Below are positions 44,801 through 51,255 of a DNA stretch of 64,000 nt, in pieces. The stretch spans positions 294,299 to 358,298 of the forward strand of contig NZ_QQAR01000002.1 in NCBI RefSeq assembly GCF_003350375.1. The letters run 5' to 3'. The stretch's first letter is position 1. Every line of letters begins with the position of its first letter. Under the pieces are notes generated by a model, which was given only the letters and a program-made list of their open reading frames with translations, was not told where the DNA came from and ran no database searches. Source of the DNA: Flavobacterium sp. AG291. Lineage in GTDB: Bacteria; Bacteroidota; Bacteroidia; Flavobacteriales; Flavobacteriaceae. A program made the translations under genes and the position numbers.

Positions 44801-46282
44801 ACAGGTGGAGTACCAAACTACACTTATGTATGGTCTAATGGTGCAGGAAGTCCAACAGTAACCGGACTTGCAGCAGGCACCTATACTTGTACTGTTTCAG
44901 ATGCGTTAGGATGCGCTGTTGTTCATACAGTAACAATTACTTCTCCTGAGGCAATTAATGTGGTGGTAACTCAAACGAATGTATCTTGTTCAAGCAATAA
45001 TGATGGAGCAATTTCTTTAGCTGTATCCGGAGGTGTTGGACCTTATACATACCAGTGGACACCGGCCTCATTAGGCACTACACCAACAGTTAGTGGACTT
45101 AGTGCAGGAAATTATAGTGTAACAATTACTGACGCAAATGGATGTACAGCGGTAAGAAACATTACTGTTACACAGCCGCAAGCTATAACCTTTACACTTG
45201 CAATAAACAACGCAACCTGCTATGGCGCGAGTAACGGTACAGTTGATGTAACTTCAGTAACCGGTGGTACACCGCCTTATATTTTTGGATTTGATTCAGC
45301 AAATGGAGGAGCTCCAGATCCATTATATCTAGCTGCAGGAGAGTATACAGCTACAATTTATGATGCTAGTGGATGTATATCTACTCAAAACTTTACGATA
45401 ACCCAACCGAATCAAATATTAGTAACTACGCAGCCGCAAAATGTAACAACTACAGCAGGCTCTACTGTATCATATACAACTGCCGCACAAAATGCAAGTA
45501 ACTATCAGTGGCAATACAGTACTAACGGAATCGATTGGAACAATGTAACAGATGGAGGAACAAACCCTACTTACTCAGGTGCTACGACAGCTACTCTAAC
45601 GTTAACAAATGTGCCTCATACCTATAATGGTTACTCATATAGAGTTGCTGCAATTGCAGGTGCAAATTGTATGATATATACCAATGTTGCAACATTAAAT
45701 GTTGAGAACGTTCTTGAGGCTATAAATGATGATTTTAGTGCAACCGAAATCTTGCAGACTGAAGGTGGCATTGCAGGAGACGTTACAGCAAATGACTTGT
45801 TTAACAGTCAACCTGTAAATGACTCTGATGTTACGATAAGTGTTGTTGACAATGACGGATTAATTGGTGTTACCATTGATGGTGATGGAAACCTAATAGT
45901 ACCATCAAACTCAACTATCGGAACTTATACTATTACTTATAGTATATGCGACAGTACAGATTTGACTAATTGTAGTACTGCAGAAGCTATTGTAGTGGTA
46001 ACTGGAATTTCCGGTTTAGATGATCTTACTAAACTAGAACTTAATTTATATCCTAACCCGGCAACAACAACTGTGTTTATTAAAATTCCTGGTTTTGAAA
46101 ATCATAGAAATATGAAATTAACTATCCATGATCTAAATGGAAGATTAATCAAACAAAACTTTATAACCTCAGAACTGCAAAGTGTGGATGTTACTGGTGT
46201 TGAATCAGGCATTTACCTATTCAGAGTTACATCAGATACTTCTGAGACCACAAGAAGAGTTGTTATTGACAAAAAATTCTAA
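38804..46282 (+). CDS. Giant SprB-repeat adhesin with T9SS C-terminal domain
   Basis: This 2492-residue secreted protein has a signal peptide (LLLIFLFFATQHLVAQ). A variable N-terminal part (about 22-195) and a beta-sandwich (about 196-295; TAPTGFEVSLSSGSGF) come first. About 25 SprB-type repeats follow (residues about 297-2200), each near 75 residues with a Cys motif (VSCNGG-like), GGTGxYTYxW and AGxYTVTVTDANxC. An Ig-like region (about 2205-2310), a spacer domain, and a type A T9SS sorting domain (about 2410-2492; LELNLYPNPATTTVFI, GIYLFRVTSD) end it. It is thus exported by the type IX system and presumably cell-surface attached. SprB proper carries a type B domain, so this is a relative, not SprB. 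The gene contains 225-bp and 1140-bp tandem DNA duplications. Confidence 0.93.
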   Translation: MKKLYLLLIFLFFATQHLVAQQSTETFETELNNSTSFTDNGQLFNISSVAPAVFNIQTNYPNTGVSNSNVYIDNDGSVFANVPVEFTISSAGGVPFKLKSLYLYLANSNNTLNVTGTCTITGKISGGDVFSVVQSNPFTNSSAGFTLIDLATYGGSNNSNALIDSFVVKTTNTIAYVAMDSMTWEKIGVITTSGTPSALTSCSGVASSSPTSFNASGSGLSGNITVTAPTGFEVSLSSGSGFGGTVTLTQSSGTVASTTVYVRLSSSASGNPSGNVSLTSSGATQKNVAVSGTVTTISGTTVVTNIACFGGNTGAINLTPTGGTGPYTYDWGGGINTEDRTGLTAGNYSVTITDANSCTKVVNVTVTQPPALNGTTVVTNIACFGGNTGAINLTPTGGTGPYTYDWGGGINTEDRTGLTAGNYSVTITDANSCTKVVNVTVTQPAAVLSGTTVVTNVSCFGGNNGTINLTPTGGTGPYTYNWVGGATTEDRISLTAGSYSVTITDANGCTGTISGITVTQPASTVSGTTVVTNVACNGGTTGAINLTPTGGTGPYTYTWVGGFTAEDRTGLAAGNYSVTITDANSCTGTVNVTITEPTSLNLATGGSKSDVSCNGGANGTATVAPTGGTPGYTYSWNTTPVQTTATAMGLTAGNYTVTVTDAANCQATRSFTITQPTALSTIGSKTDVSCNGGANGTATVNPTGGTPGYTYSWNTTPVQTTATATGLAAGTYTVTVTDASNCQATRSITINQPAAITLSAGTVNNVSCNGGTNGSAQVIATGGTGTLNYSWAPSGGTASTASGLAPGTYTVTVIDANSCQATRNFTITQPTAITATTSKTDVLCNGSATGTATVTASGGTPSYTYVWSPSGGTAATATGLTVGNYSCVITDANGCSITKNFTINQPSLLGATTSQTNATCSTGGDASVTAFGGAGGYSYLWSPGGATTSGVTGLTAGSHSCVITDANGCTVTKNFVITTNNTLVASTFQTNILCNGTNTGSAGVIPSGAPGPYTYTWSPSGGNTDTATNLAAGTYSVLITASNGCSITKNFTITQPTALVASVGAQTNVSCNGGSNGSATVNVTGGTGSYTYSWAPTGGTAATATGLAAGTYTVTVTDANLCQKTQTFTITQPVALVAGIGAQTNVSCNGGSNGSATVAVTGGTGTYTYQWSPVGGTAATASGLVAGTYTVTVKDANNCQTTQSFTITQPSVLVATTSQTDVLCNGGATGTATVTASGGTPSYTYLWSPSGGTAATASGLTVGNYSCLITDANGCSITKNFTINQPTALSATTSQTNATCSTGGDASVTVFGGTPSYSYLWSPSGATTAAVTGLAAGNHSCLITDANGCTITKNFVISTTNTLVASTFQTNILCNGTNTGSAGVIPSGAPGPYTYTWSPSGGNADTATNLAAGTYSVLITASNGCSITKNFTITQPTALVASVGAQTNVSCNGGSNGSATVNATGGTGGYTYSWAPTGGTAATATGLAAGTYTVTVTDANLCQKTQTFTITQPAALVAGIGAQTNVSCNGGSNGSATVAVTGGTGTYTYQWSPVGGTAATASGLLAGTYTVTVKDANNCQTTQSFTITQPSILVATPLAQTNIACNGGATGYATVAVTGGTGTYTYVWSPTGGTAATASGLTAGTYTVTVKDANLCQTTQSFTITQPTVLVASASSQTNVSCNGGSNGSATVTATGGTMPYTYSWVPASGTSATITGKPAGTYVATVTDANGCTATQSFTITQPTALTATTTQTNVSCFGANNGSATVIVSGGTGTYTYSWNTTPVQTTATATGLSAGNYTVTVTDANSCTMTRNFTITGSSALTITPTQTNVSCNGGTNGTATVAVTGGTGTYTYLWSPSGGTAATATGLAPGNYSVTVTDGNGCIGSQSFTITQPTLLVLNGTSTNISCNGTSNGVATVTPTGGTAPYSYSWAPSGGTAATATGLSGGNYTVTVTDANGCVKTRSYTIYEQTPIVVTSVKTDLLCHGATTGTATVSATGGVPNYTYVWSNGAGSPTVTGLAAGTYTCTVSDALGCAVVHTVTITSPEAINVVVTQTNVSCSSNNDGAISLAVSGGVGPYTYQWTPASLGTTPTVSGLSAGNYSVTITDANGCTAVRNITVTQPQAITFTLAINNATCYGASNGTVDVTSVTGGTPPYIFGFDSANGGAPDPLYLAAGEYTATIYDASGCISTQNFTITQPNQILVTTQPQNVTTTAGSTVSYTTAAQNASNYQWQYSTNGIDWNNVTDGGTNPTYSGATTATLTLTNVPHTYNGYSYRVAAIAGANCMIYTNVATLNVENVLEAINDDFSATEILQTEGGIAGDVTANDLFNSQPVNDSDVTISVVDNDGLIGVTIDGDGNLIVPSNSTIGTYTITYSICDSTDLTNCSTAEAIVVVTGISGLDDLTKLELNLYPNPATTTVFIKIPGFENHRNMKLTIHDLNGRLIKQNFITSELQSVDVTGVESGIYLFRVTSDTSETTRRVVIDKKF
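39701..40150 (+). repeat. 225-bp tandem duplication in SprB-repeat gene
   Basis: Two nearly identical 225-base copies (39701-39925 and 39926-40150) encode the first two SprB repeats. Only a few positions differ, for example near 39750 and 39970. The period is a multiple of three and keeps the frame. Confidence 0.85.
41311..43590 (+). repeat. 1140-bp tandem duplication covering five SprB repeats
   Basis: The segment of about 41311-42450 is repeated at about 42451-43590 with a constant offset of 1140 bases (380 codons). Long stretches are identical, for instance the bases beginning at 41761 and 42901. The block equals repeats 8-12 and repeats 13-17. The outer edges diverge, so the boundaries are approximate. 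Confidence 0.9.
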
Positions 46283-46315
46283 CTTACAAAAGTTAATTAA
46301 TTTATACTTCAAACA

Positions 46316-46349
46316 AAAGGGAGCTGTCATAAAAATGACAGCTCCCTTT
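46316..46349 (+). terminator. Terminator after SprB-like gene
   Basis: A perfect 15-bp stem (AAAGGGAGCTGTCAT at 46316-46330 and ATGACAGCTCCCTTT at 46335-46349) has a 4-base loop 34 bases after the stop. The T residues are inside the 3' arm; A residues on the left allow weak function on the other strand too. Confidence 0.8.
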
Positions 46350-46374
46350 GCTTCTATATTTAACCAAAGTATAT

Positions 46375-46409
46375 AAAAAAAGAGCAGCGACTTACTACCA
46401 CGCTGCTCT
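46375..46409 (-). terminator. Minus-strand terminator of triad 2 operon
   Basis: AGAGCAGCG (46381-46389) pairs with CGCTGCTCT (46401-46409) and on the minus strand is followed by seven T residues (46381-46375). It lies 243 bases beyond the stop of the response-regulator gene, so the transcript has a long 3' untranslated region. Confidence 0.82.
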
Positions 46410-46450
46410 CATTTAATTAATCCGACAACTTCATCAGATTCCAATATTTC

Positions 46451-46532
46451 AACAAGCAGGCGATATATCACCTTTGGGGGCGAAACAGTACTATTTATGG
46501 GGGGGCTAAAAACGACTGCTAACCTGCTTGTT
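46451..46532. ncRNA. Candidate structured RNA element (strand uncertain)
   Basis: AACAAGCAGG (46451-46460) and CCTGCTTGTT (46523-46532) can close an 82-base element with a 10-bp stem. Inside are a GATATATC palindrome, a G5 run (46476-46480) and a G7 run (46499-46505). On the plus strand a TTTTT follows the right arm; on the minus strand the element sits in the 3' untranslated region of the triad-2 transcript, upstream of its terminator. I do not recognise a known RNA class, so this is a candidate only. Confidence 0.3.
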
Positions 46533-46600
46533 TTTGGTTATATTTAATAATTAATTTCTTATATAAAGAACAGTCAAAGATCATAATAATATATAGCATA

Positions 46601-46623
46601 CAACAGGTAGAAATTACCTGTTG
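46601..46623 (-). other. Inverted repeat just downstream of response-regulator gene
   Basis: CAACAGGTA (46601-46609) and TACCTGTTG (46615-46623) form a 9-bp hairpin 30 bases after the minus-strand stop of the triad-2 regulator. A third ACAGGTAATT copy (46631-46640) lies between hairpin and gene. No T run follows. Confidence 0.5.
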
Positions 46624-46652
46624 CATTAAAACAGGTAATTATACGTACTCCC

Positions 46653-47321
46653 TTATATTATGGGCAATTCATCAACTTTAATAATACTCTGCTGGATTGC
46701 GTAAATAACCAATCCGGCAATATTTTTTGCTCCTGTTTTAGCAAAGAGATTATTCTTATGACCTTCAGTAGTTCGTTGAGTGATATGCAGCATATCTCCT
46801 ATCTCTTTAGCCGTTTTCTGCTGGCATATTAATTTCAGTACTTCCAATTCTCTTTCAGATAACAATTCATCCTCCTGTAACAAGGGTTTGGGTACCTTAG
46901 CTGGTATTTGATCCCTTAAAACAGCCAATTGATCTTCTTTAAAGAAATAACCCTGTTTGTGTACCGTACGTATAATGTTTACAAGCTCTAATGGTGAAAT
47001 ACCTTTGGGTAAAAAGGCAGATACTCCGCTTTTAAGCATAAATCCCATAAAGAACTTCTGATAATGAGAAGAAATAATAATTACCTTAACATCCTTATAA
47101 TTCTCTTTTATCAAATGTGTAGCTTCTATTCCATCCATCCCCGTCATCTTCAAATCAAGCAATACTATATCTGGTAAAACATTTGTGTCGGTCATTTTTT
47201 GCAATAACTCTTCACCACTATGAGCTACAAAAATTACATCAAATTCTTCAATGGATTTGAGATAATCTTGTAAAAGACCCACGATTAGCGCATCGTCATC
47301 CGTTATAGCAATATTTACCAT
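46653..47321 (-). CDS. LuxR/NarL-type response regulator (triad 2)
   Basis: ATG 47321 is preferred; a GTG at 47327 is in frame. The 222-residue protein has a receiver domain (ITDDDALIV; phospho-acceptor Asp in IVLLDLKMTGMDG; LPKGISPLEL) and a C-terminal LuxR helix-turn-helix (LSERELEVLKLICQQKTAKEIGDMLHITQRTTEGHKNN). It is a paralogue of the regulator at 34350 with the same domain plan and gene position. It ends the minus-strand triad 2 operon and is followed by a 243-base untranslated stretch with hairpins. Targets are unknown, but its own upstream region and the nearby adhesin are candidates. Confidence 0.93.
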   Translation of the reverse strand: MVNIAITDDDALIVGLLQDYLKSIEEFDVIFVAHSGEELLQKMTDTNVLPDIVLLDLKMTGMDGIEATHLIKENYKDVKVIIISSHYQKFFMGFMLKSGVSAFLPKGISPLELVNIIRTVHKQGYFFKEDQLAVLRDQIPAKVPKPLLQEDELLSERELEVLKLICQQKTAKEIGDMLHITQRTTEGHKNNLFAKTGAKNIAGLVIYAIQQSIIKVDELPII

Positions 47322-47330
47322 ACTCACTTT

Positions 47331-48086
47331 TTATTTAAAAATTCCAAAAACTATTACAATCGTTCCTTTTCCTTTAACAGATTTTATTTTATAGGTTGCT
47401 TTGAGATATTCAATCCTAAGTTCAAGATTCCTTAACCCTATTCCCATTTTCTGTTCATTTACACCAAAACCTCTTCCATTATCACTCACCATTAAAGCAA
47501 AGCTTGTTTGCGTCAAGCGTAGCTGTACATCTATTGCGTCTGCTTTAGAATGCTTAATAACGTTCATAAGCAACTCCTGCGCTACACGTAAAATCTGTAT
47601 TTTGAATCCGGGTTGTAAATCATCATCACGTCTGTTGTCATTAATAAAATTGATCGAATATCTTTTACTCCATGGTAAAAAAACACCATCAATCAATTCA
47701 GAAATACCCGTAAATTCTAATAACGGAGGTGTTAAATCGTGAGATATCCTCCTGGCTTCATTCATCACTTCCTCTAAAAGCAGATTTATTTCAGAATCCG
47801 AAGCATTCAATTGGTTTTTCATCTTAATTACAGCCACTTTCCCTATTAAACTATCATGAAGATCTGCCGCGATTCGTGCACGTTCTTTTTCCTGTGCCTG
47901 CAACCCTGCTTCCATCAGTTTTTTATGATGTTCCAGTTTTAGTTCCCTTTCACGCAAATTAGCTTCAGTCATGCCTTTATAGCCTGCATACAATATTCTT
48001 ACAACTAGAAATACTATTGTTGCAATTAGCGCTATCGTTATTGAGATCCAAAGGGCAATAACTTTTGGGTCCTGCCATTTTTCCAT
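47331..48086 (-). CDS. HisKA_3-type sensor kinase (triad 2)
   Basis: ATG 48086 is chosen because it leaves a compact N-terminus directly before the membrane helix and gives a 49-base overlap with the upstream gene, close to the overlap in triad 1; a longer frame opens upstream. The 251-residue kinase has one transmembrane helix (about residues 8-30), a coiled-coil linker, HisKA_3 (ARIAADLHDSLIGKVAVIK) with the phospho-acceptor His, and a HATPase domain (ELLMNVIKHSKA, VSDNGRGFG, GIGLRNLELRI). No separate sensor domain is present. It probably relies on the 7-helix protein. Confidence 0.92.
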   Translation of the reverse strand: MEKWQDPKVIALWISITIALIATIVFLVVRILYAGYKGMTEANLRERELKLEHHKKLMEAGLQAQEKERARIAADLHDSLIGKVAVIKMKNQLNASDSEINLLLEEVMNEARRISHDLTPPLLEFTGISELIDGVFLPWSKRYSINFINDNRRDDDLQPGFKIQILRVAQELLMNVIKHSKADAIDVQLRLTQTSFALMVSDNGRGFGVNEQKMGIGLRNLELRIEYLKATYKIKSVKGKGTIVIVFGIFK

Positions 48087-48706
48087 ATTGAGTATGTTAA
48101 ATAGGAATAGAACGTTAATATGGTTATTGATATACCAAACCAAAAATAGAACTGGTATCCTGATGATCTGTTTATTATAAAATTAAAAGGGAGAAAGAAA
48201 ACGAGATTGATTGAAAAAAAAGCTATTAATACAGCATTCAGTCTAAAATTACCCCATTTAGCCTCCTTAAAGACATTTACTTTTTCATGAATGTAAGTTA
48301 GAGCCAGAATAATGATCACAAAATCGTCTACTACCTTAGCGTAGGACTGATATGTTGCCATAGTTGTTCTGTCAAATATTAGTATTTCATAGATTATATA
48401 TATAAATCCCAATGAAAATAAAAATAAGACCCAAGGATGTTTTGCTTTTAAAAAATACCTAAAATAAAAAAAGGTAAACATTGTCATTTCCAGAAGGCTG
48501 TAGAATAACAGGCCTATTAAGTTATTGCCTGTAGTGCCTAAAATTCTACTCATAATATCTACCAAAACCATAGCCAGTAAGTACCAGCTTACTCCCTTAT
48601 GCGTAATATCTAAGGATTTATAATTGAGCATACCCAGCAAAAAACCAATACATGGCATGCCAAGGCACAAAAGGGTAAAATGTGACAAGAATTCATAAAA
48701 TGTCAT
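48038..48706 (-). CDS. Multi-helix membrane protein (triad 2, putative sensor)
   Basis: This 222-residue protein has about seven hydrophobic segments: near residues 8-27, 38-56, 63-84, 92-112, 125-143, 154-175 and 183-206. A basic tail ends in LPFGSQ. Size, topology and gene position match the membrane protein at 35792, while the sequence is only weakly similar by eye. It overlaps the kinase gene by 49 bases. It is the first gene of triad 2. Its upstream leader contains several hairpins and a likely promoter about 240 bases away. Confidence 0.75.
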   Translation of the reverse strand: MTFYEFLSHFTLLCLGMPCIGFLLGMLNYKSLDITHKGVSWYLLAMVLVDIMSRILGTTGNNLIGLLFYSLLEMTMFTFFYFRYFLKAKHPWVLFLFSLGFIYIIYEILIFDRTTMATYQSYAKVVDDFVIIILALTYIHEKVNVFKEAKWGNFRLNAVLIAFFSINLVFFLPFNFIINRSSGYQFYFWFGISITILTFYSYLTYSIWKNGRTQKLLPFGSQ

Positions 48707-49099
48707 TAATCCGTAAATTAAAAGAAATTAATAAATTGTAAGCTCCTATTTCCTCTACAGTTAATTAAAAAAACACTGACCAGAGGAAATAAAGAATATG
48801 TAATAAATACAATTTATAGTTTCTAAATTTCGGTTTATATAATGTATTTTATCTGTATTAGAATTAATACAGCTTTGTTTGTTTGGTAAGGTCATAGTTA
48901 ATTAATTTATGGTTAAACCGATAAAGGGGGAACTTAATCTAACTACCACAAAATTAACCTTTTTTTACTGACAAAACCAGTAATTTAAGATAAAAAACTC
49001 TTAATGTTTTATTCTCCATTTCTTTAGTAATCACTGCACTTCCATAATAAAATCCGTTCATTAAGAAAAATTCTCACAATCAGAAAGTACAGATAATTC
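48707..49099 (-). promoter_or_regulatory. Long structured leader and promoter of triad 2
   Basis: A 393-base region without a gene. On the minus strand TTG (48974-48972) and TAATTTTG (48956-48949) form a promoter-like pair 15 bases apart, about 240 bases before the membrane-protein start. The predicted leader can form two hairpins: CTGTATTA/TAATACAG (48853-48860 and 48865-48872), and ATTTCCTCT/AGAGGAAAT (48748-48756 and 48782-48790), the latter extended inside by CAGT/ACTG. Confidence 0.5.
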
Positions 49100-49489
49100 C
49101 TATTTATATTCAGGATATACACCTTTTTTATAATACCAGTTATCATTTTCCATCATGAAAAAAGATTTTTCATGATGGACTTGTGCCTTGAGGCGATAAT
49201 CCAGGTAATAAGCTTTAAATTCTACAGTAAAATCTGTAACTTTTATTATTTCAAGTTTAATCCATTGATTGCTTTTAGCCCATTGCAACATATCAGGTTT
49301 GCTATGATATCTGCGTTCTTTTGGTGCGGTAGTCTGCCATAGATGATCTGCATCGTGAATAGCATAAGCACTATAACGCGAACGCATCAAAGTTTCAGCT
49401 GTAGGTGCTTTTTTTAGTCCAAGTATATAGGGCTGACAGCATTCCGAAAACAACAAGCCTGAATTACAATAGCATTTAATATCCGACAT
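49100..49489 (-). CDS. ychJ: YchJ-family protein (SEC-C motif)
   Basis: This 129-residue protein opens with the SEC-C zinc motif, CYCNSGLLFSECC (Cys6, Cys8 and the CC pair). An NTF2-like YchJ domain follows, with the highly conserved PTAETLMRSRYSAYA and KLEIIKVTDFTVEF, and the end WYYKKGVYPEYK. It is cytoplasmic; the family role is unknown. The gene starts 2 bases after the CheB stop and is probably the last gene of the signalling operon, which is an unusual partner for YchJ. Confidence 0.92.
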   Translation of the reverse strand: MSDIKCYCNSGLLFSECCQPYILGLKKAPTAETLMRSRYSAYAIHDADHLWQTTAPKERRYHSKPDMLQWAKSNQWIKLEIIKVTDFTVEFKAYYLDYRLKAQVHHEKSFFMMENDNWYYKKGVYPEYK

Positions 49490-49491
49490 TT

Positions 49492-50076
49492 TTATGAATT
49501 AATATGAAGTATAAAATTAAGTATTCCTTTTACATCAAGAACATAATGGGGACTGGTATTTTCAATAGCATTCATTGGCATGAAAGGCATTTGAGCACTT
49601 TCAGGCATCTGGACAACAATAGATCCTCCTGCCCTTTTTATAGCAAGTAATCCCTCTGTACCATCTGAATTTGCCCCAGACAATAGTATACCCACAAGTG
49701 CAGGACCATATACCGCTGCAGCCGACTCAAATGACACATCAATGCTTGGCCTGCTGTAATTTATTTTTTCAGATGTATCAAGGGATAAAACATCATTAGT
49801 TTCAAAAAGTAAGTGATAATCCGAAGGTGCTATGTAAATAAAACCGCTGCGTAAAGGAGTCTTATCTTCAACATCCATCAAAGGAATTTCAGTCTTGTAT
49901 GAGATAAGCTCTTCAAGGGTAGAGTCTTCTGCACTTTTACGATGCAAAACTAAAACTATGGCAAAATCAGGAACAAATGTGAGCTTAGGCAGTAATTCCA
50001 TAAGTACCTCAAGACTTCCGGCAGAACCACCTATTATAAGCACTTTACAGCCTTCAATCACTCTGTTTTTTTCCAT
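49492..50076 (-). CDS. cheB: CheB-type methylesterase, stand-alone catalytic domain
   Basis: This 194-residue protein is the CheB catalytic domain without a receiver. The catalytic triad is visible: Ser18 in IGGSAGS, His45 in VLHRKS and Asp138 in GANSDGTEG, plus YIAPSDYHL and RPSIDVSFESAA. It would remove methyl groups or amides from glutamate side chains. It overlaps CheR by 19 bases. No chemoreceptor, CheA or CheW is nearby, so it likely serves the hybrid-kinase system rather than taxis. It may act on the large kinase or on another protein. Confidence 0.92.
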   Translation of the reverse strand: MEKNRVIEGCKVLIIGGSAGSLEVLMELLPKLTFVPDFAIVLVLHRKSAEDSTLEELISYKTEIPLMDVEDKTPLRSGFIYIAPSDYHLLFETNDVLSLDTSEKINYSRPSIDVSFESAAAVYGPALVGILLSGANSDGTEGLLAIKRAGGSIVVQMPESAQMPFMPMNAIENTSPHYVLDVKGILNFILHINS

Positions 50077-50867
50077 ATTTTGTCTTTGTTTAGCTGCTTA
50101 AATCTTTTTTGTAAAGACGAAAACTTAAGTGTTTCCTTAGTGCCAAGAGCGAGATAACCTAATTTAGCAAGGCTATTATCAAACAGAGTAAATGCACGTT
50201 CCTGTAACTCTTTGTCAAAATAAATCAGCACATTCCGGCAAAGTATAATATCAAATTCGTTAAACGAACCATCAGACACAAGATTGTGTTCTGAAAATAC
50301 CATTTTAACAGAGAGATCACTACTGAATTTTGCAAACCCATAATTAGCCGTGTAGTAATCCGAAAAATCTTTTTTACCTCCGGAAATTCTATAATTTTCA
50401 GAATATTGCTTCATCATCTGCAAAGGGAAAATTCCTTTTTTGGCAGTATCTAACACTACAGGATTAATATCTGTTGCATAAATAAGGGATTTTTGCAACA
50501 AATTGGCCTCCTGAAGCAATATTGCCATCGAATAGACTTCTTCGCCTGAGGCACAGCCGGCATGCCAAAGCCTTATAAAAGGTTTTGTAGCTAACACAGG
50601 TATAATTTCCTCCCTTAATACCTTATAAAATAAAGGATCACGAAACATCTCCGTAACATTTACCGTGATCTCTTCTATCATACGCTTAAAATATGTGGGT
50701 TCGAGCCTGATTTTTGTAAGCATCTCTCCCAAATTATTAAAACCGTCTAACTGGTATAAACGCTCAACGCGCCTTTTTAAAGAAGCCCGGGAGTATCCGC
50801 TAAAATCAAAACCGTGGTATTCAAATACTTCATTTATCAATACCTCAAGTTCACGGTCATTTATCAT
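50058..50867 (-). CDS. cheR: CheR-type methyltransferase
   Basis: This 269-residue protein has the CheR N-terminal helical domain (about 1-65; FEYHGFDFSGYSRASLKRRVER) and the SAM-binding domain with RLWHAGCASGEEVYSMAILL (motif I), LIYATDINPVVLDTAKKGI and DIILCRNVLIYFDKELQERAF. It would methylate glutamates of a partner protein. It overlaps cheB by 19 bases and follows the lone receiver gene by 5 bases. The partner may be the coiled-coil region of the hybrid kinase. Confidence 0.94.
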   Translation of the reverse strand: MINDRELEVLINEVFEYHGFDFSGYSRASLKRRVERLYQLDGFNNLGEMLTKIRLEPTYFKRMIEEITVNVTEMFRDPLFYKVLREEIIPVLATKPFIRLWHAGCASGEEVYSMAILLQEANLLQKSLIYATDINPVVLDTAKKGIFPLQMMKQYSENYRISGGKKDFSDYYTANYGFAKFSSDLSVKMVFSEHNLVSDGSFNEFDIILCRNVLIYFDKELQERAFTLFDNSLAKLGYLALGTKETLKFSSLQKRFKQLNKDKIWKKTE

Positions 50868-50872
50868 AACTT

Positions 50873-51238
50873 TTAAATAGTTCTAAGTATCTCTAATAAT
50901 TTGTCAACGTCAATGGGCTTTGAGATATAGGCATCAGCTCCGGCTTCAATACATTTCTCCCTATCTCCTACCATTGCCTGCGCTGTCACAGCAATAACAG
51001 GCATATAATTTCTCCCGGGTAGTTGCTTAATCAATGGTATAGCCTCATAACCATCCATTTCGGGCATCATCATATCTAAGAGTACAGCATCAATCCTTTC
51101 ATTACTCCTCAGCACTTCCAAAGCCTCTTCAGCACTAATACAGGACAAACAATCAAACGAGCTGGCCTTTAATGTAGCTGTTAACGCAAAGATATTACGG
51201 GAATCGTCGTCAACAATTAAAATCTTTTTTCTTTCCAT
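50873..51238 (-). CDS. CheY-like lone receiver
   Basis: This 121-residue protein consists only of a receiver domain: LIVDDDSRNIFALTATL, phospho-acceptor Asp in AVLLDMMMPEMDGYEA, VIAVTAQAM and ADAYISKPID. It closely resembles the last receiver of the hybrid kinase (VLVVDDDVRNIYSLTKAL), so it was probably derived from it. It sits 17 bases after the hybrid kinase gene and 5 before cheR. Confidence 0.93.
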   Translation of the reverse strand: MERKKILIVDDDSRNIFALTATLKASSFDCLSCISAEEALEVLRSNERIDAVLLDMMMPEMDGYEAIPLIKQLPGRNYMPVIAVTAQAMVGDREKCIEAGADAYISKPIDVDKLLEILRTI

Positions 51239-51255
51239 CTTTAGTCGTTTATAAG

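Noticed and set aside
39701..45410. CRISPR-like repeat array
   Set aside because: The repeats are long, imperfect and in frame, and encode SprB-type protein units; no short identical repeats with unique spacers and no cas genes are present.
49492..50867. Chemotaxis operon
   Set aside because: CheR and CheB are present, but CheA, CheW, MCP and flagellar genes are absent; the neighbours are hybrid kinases.
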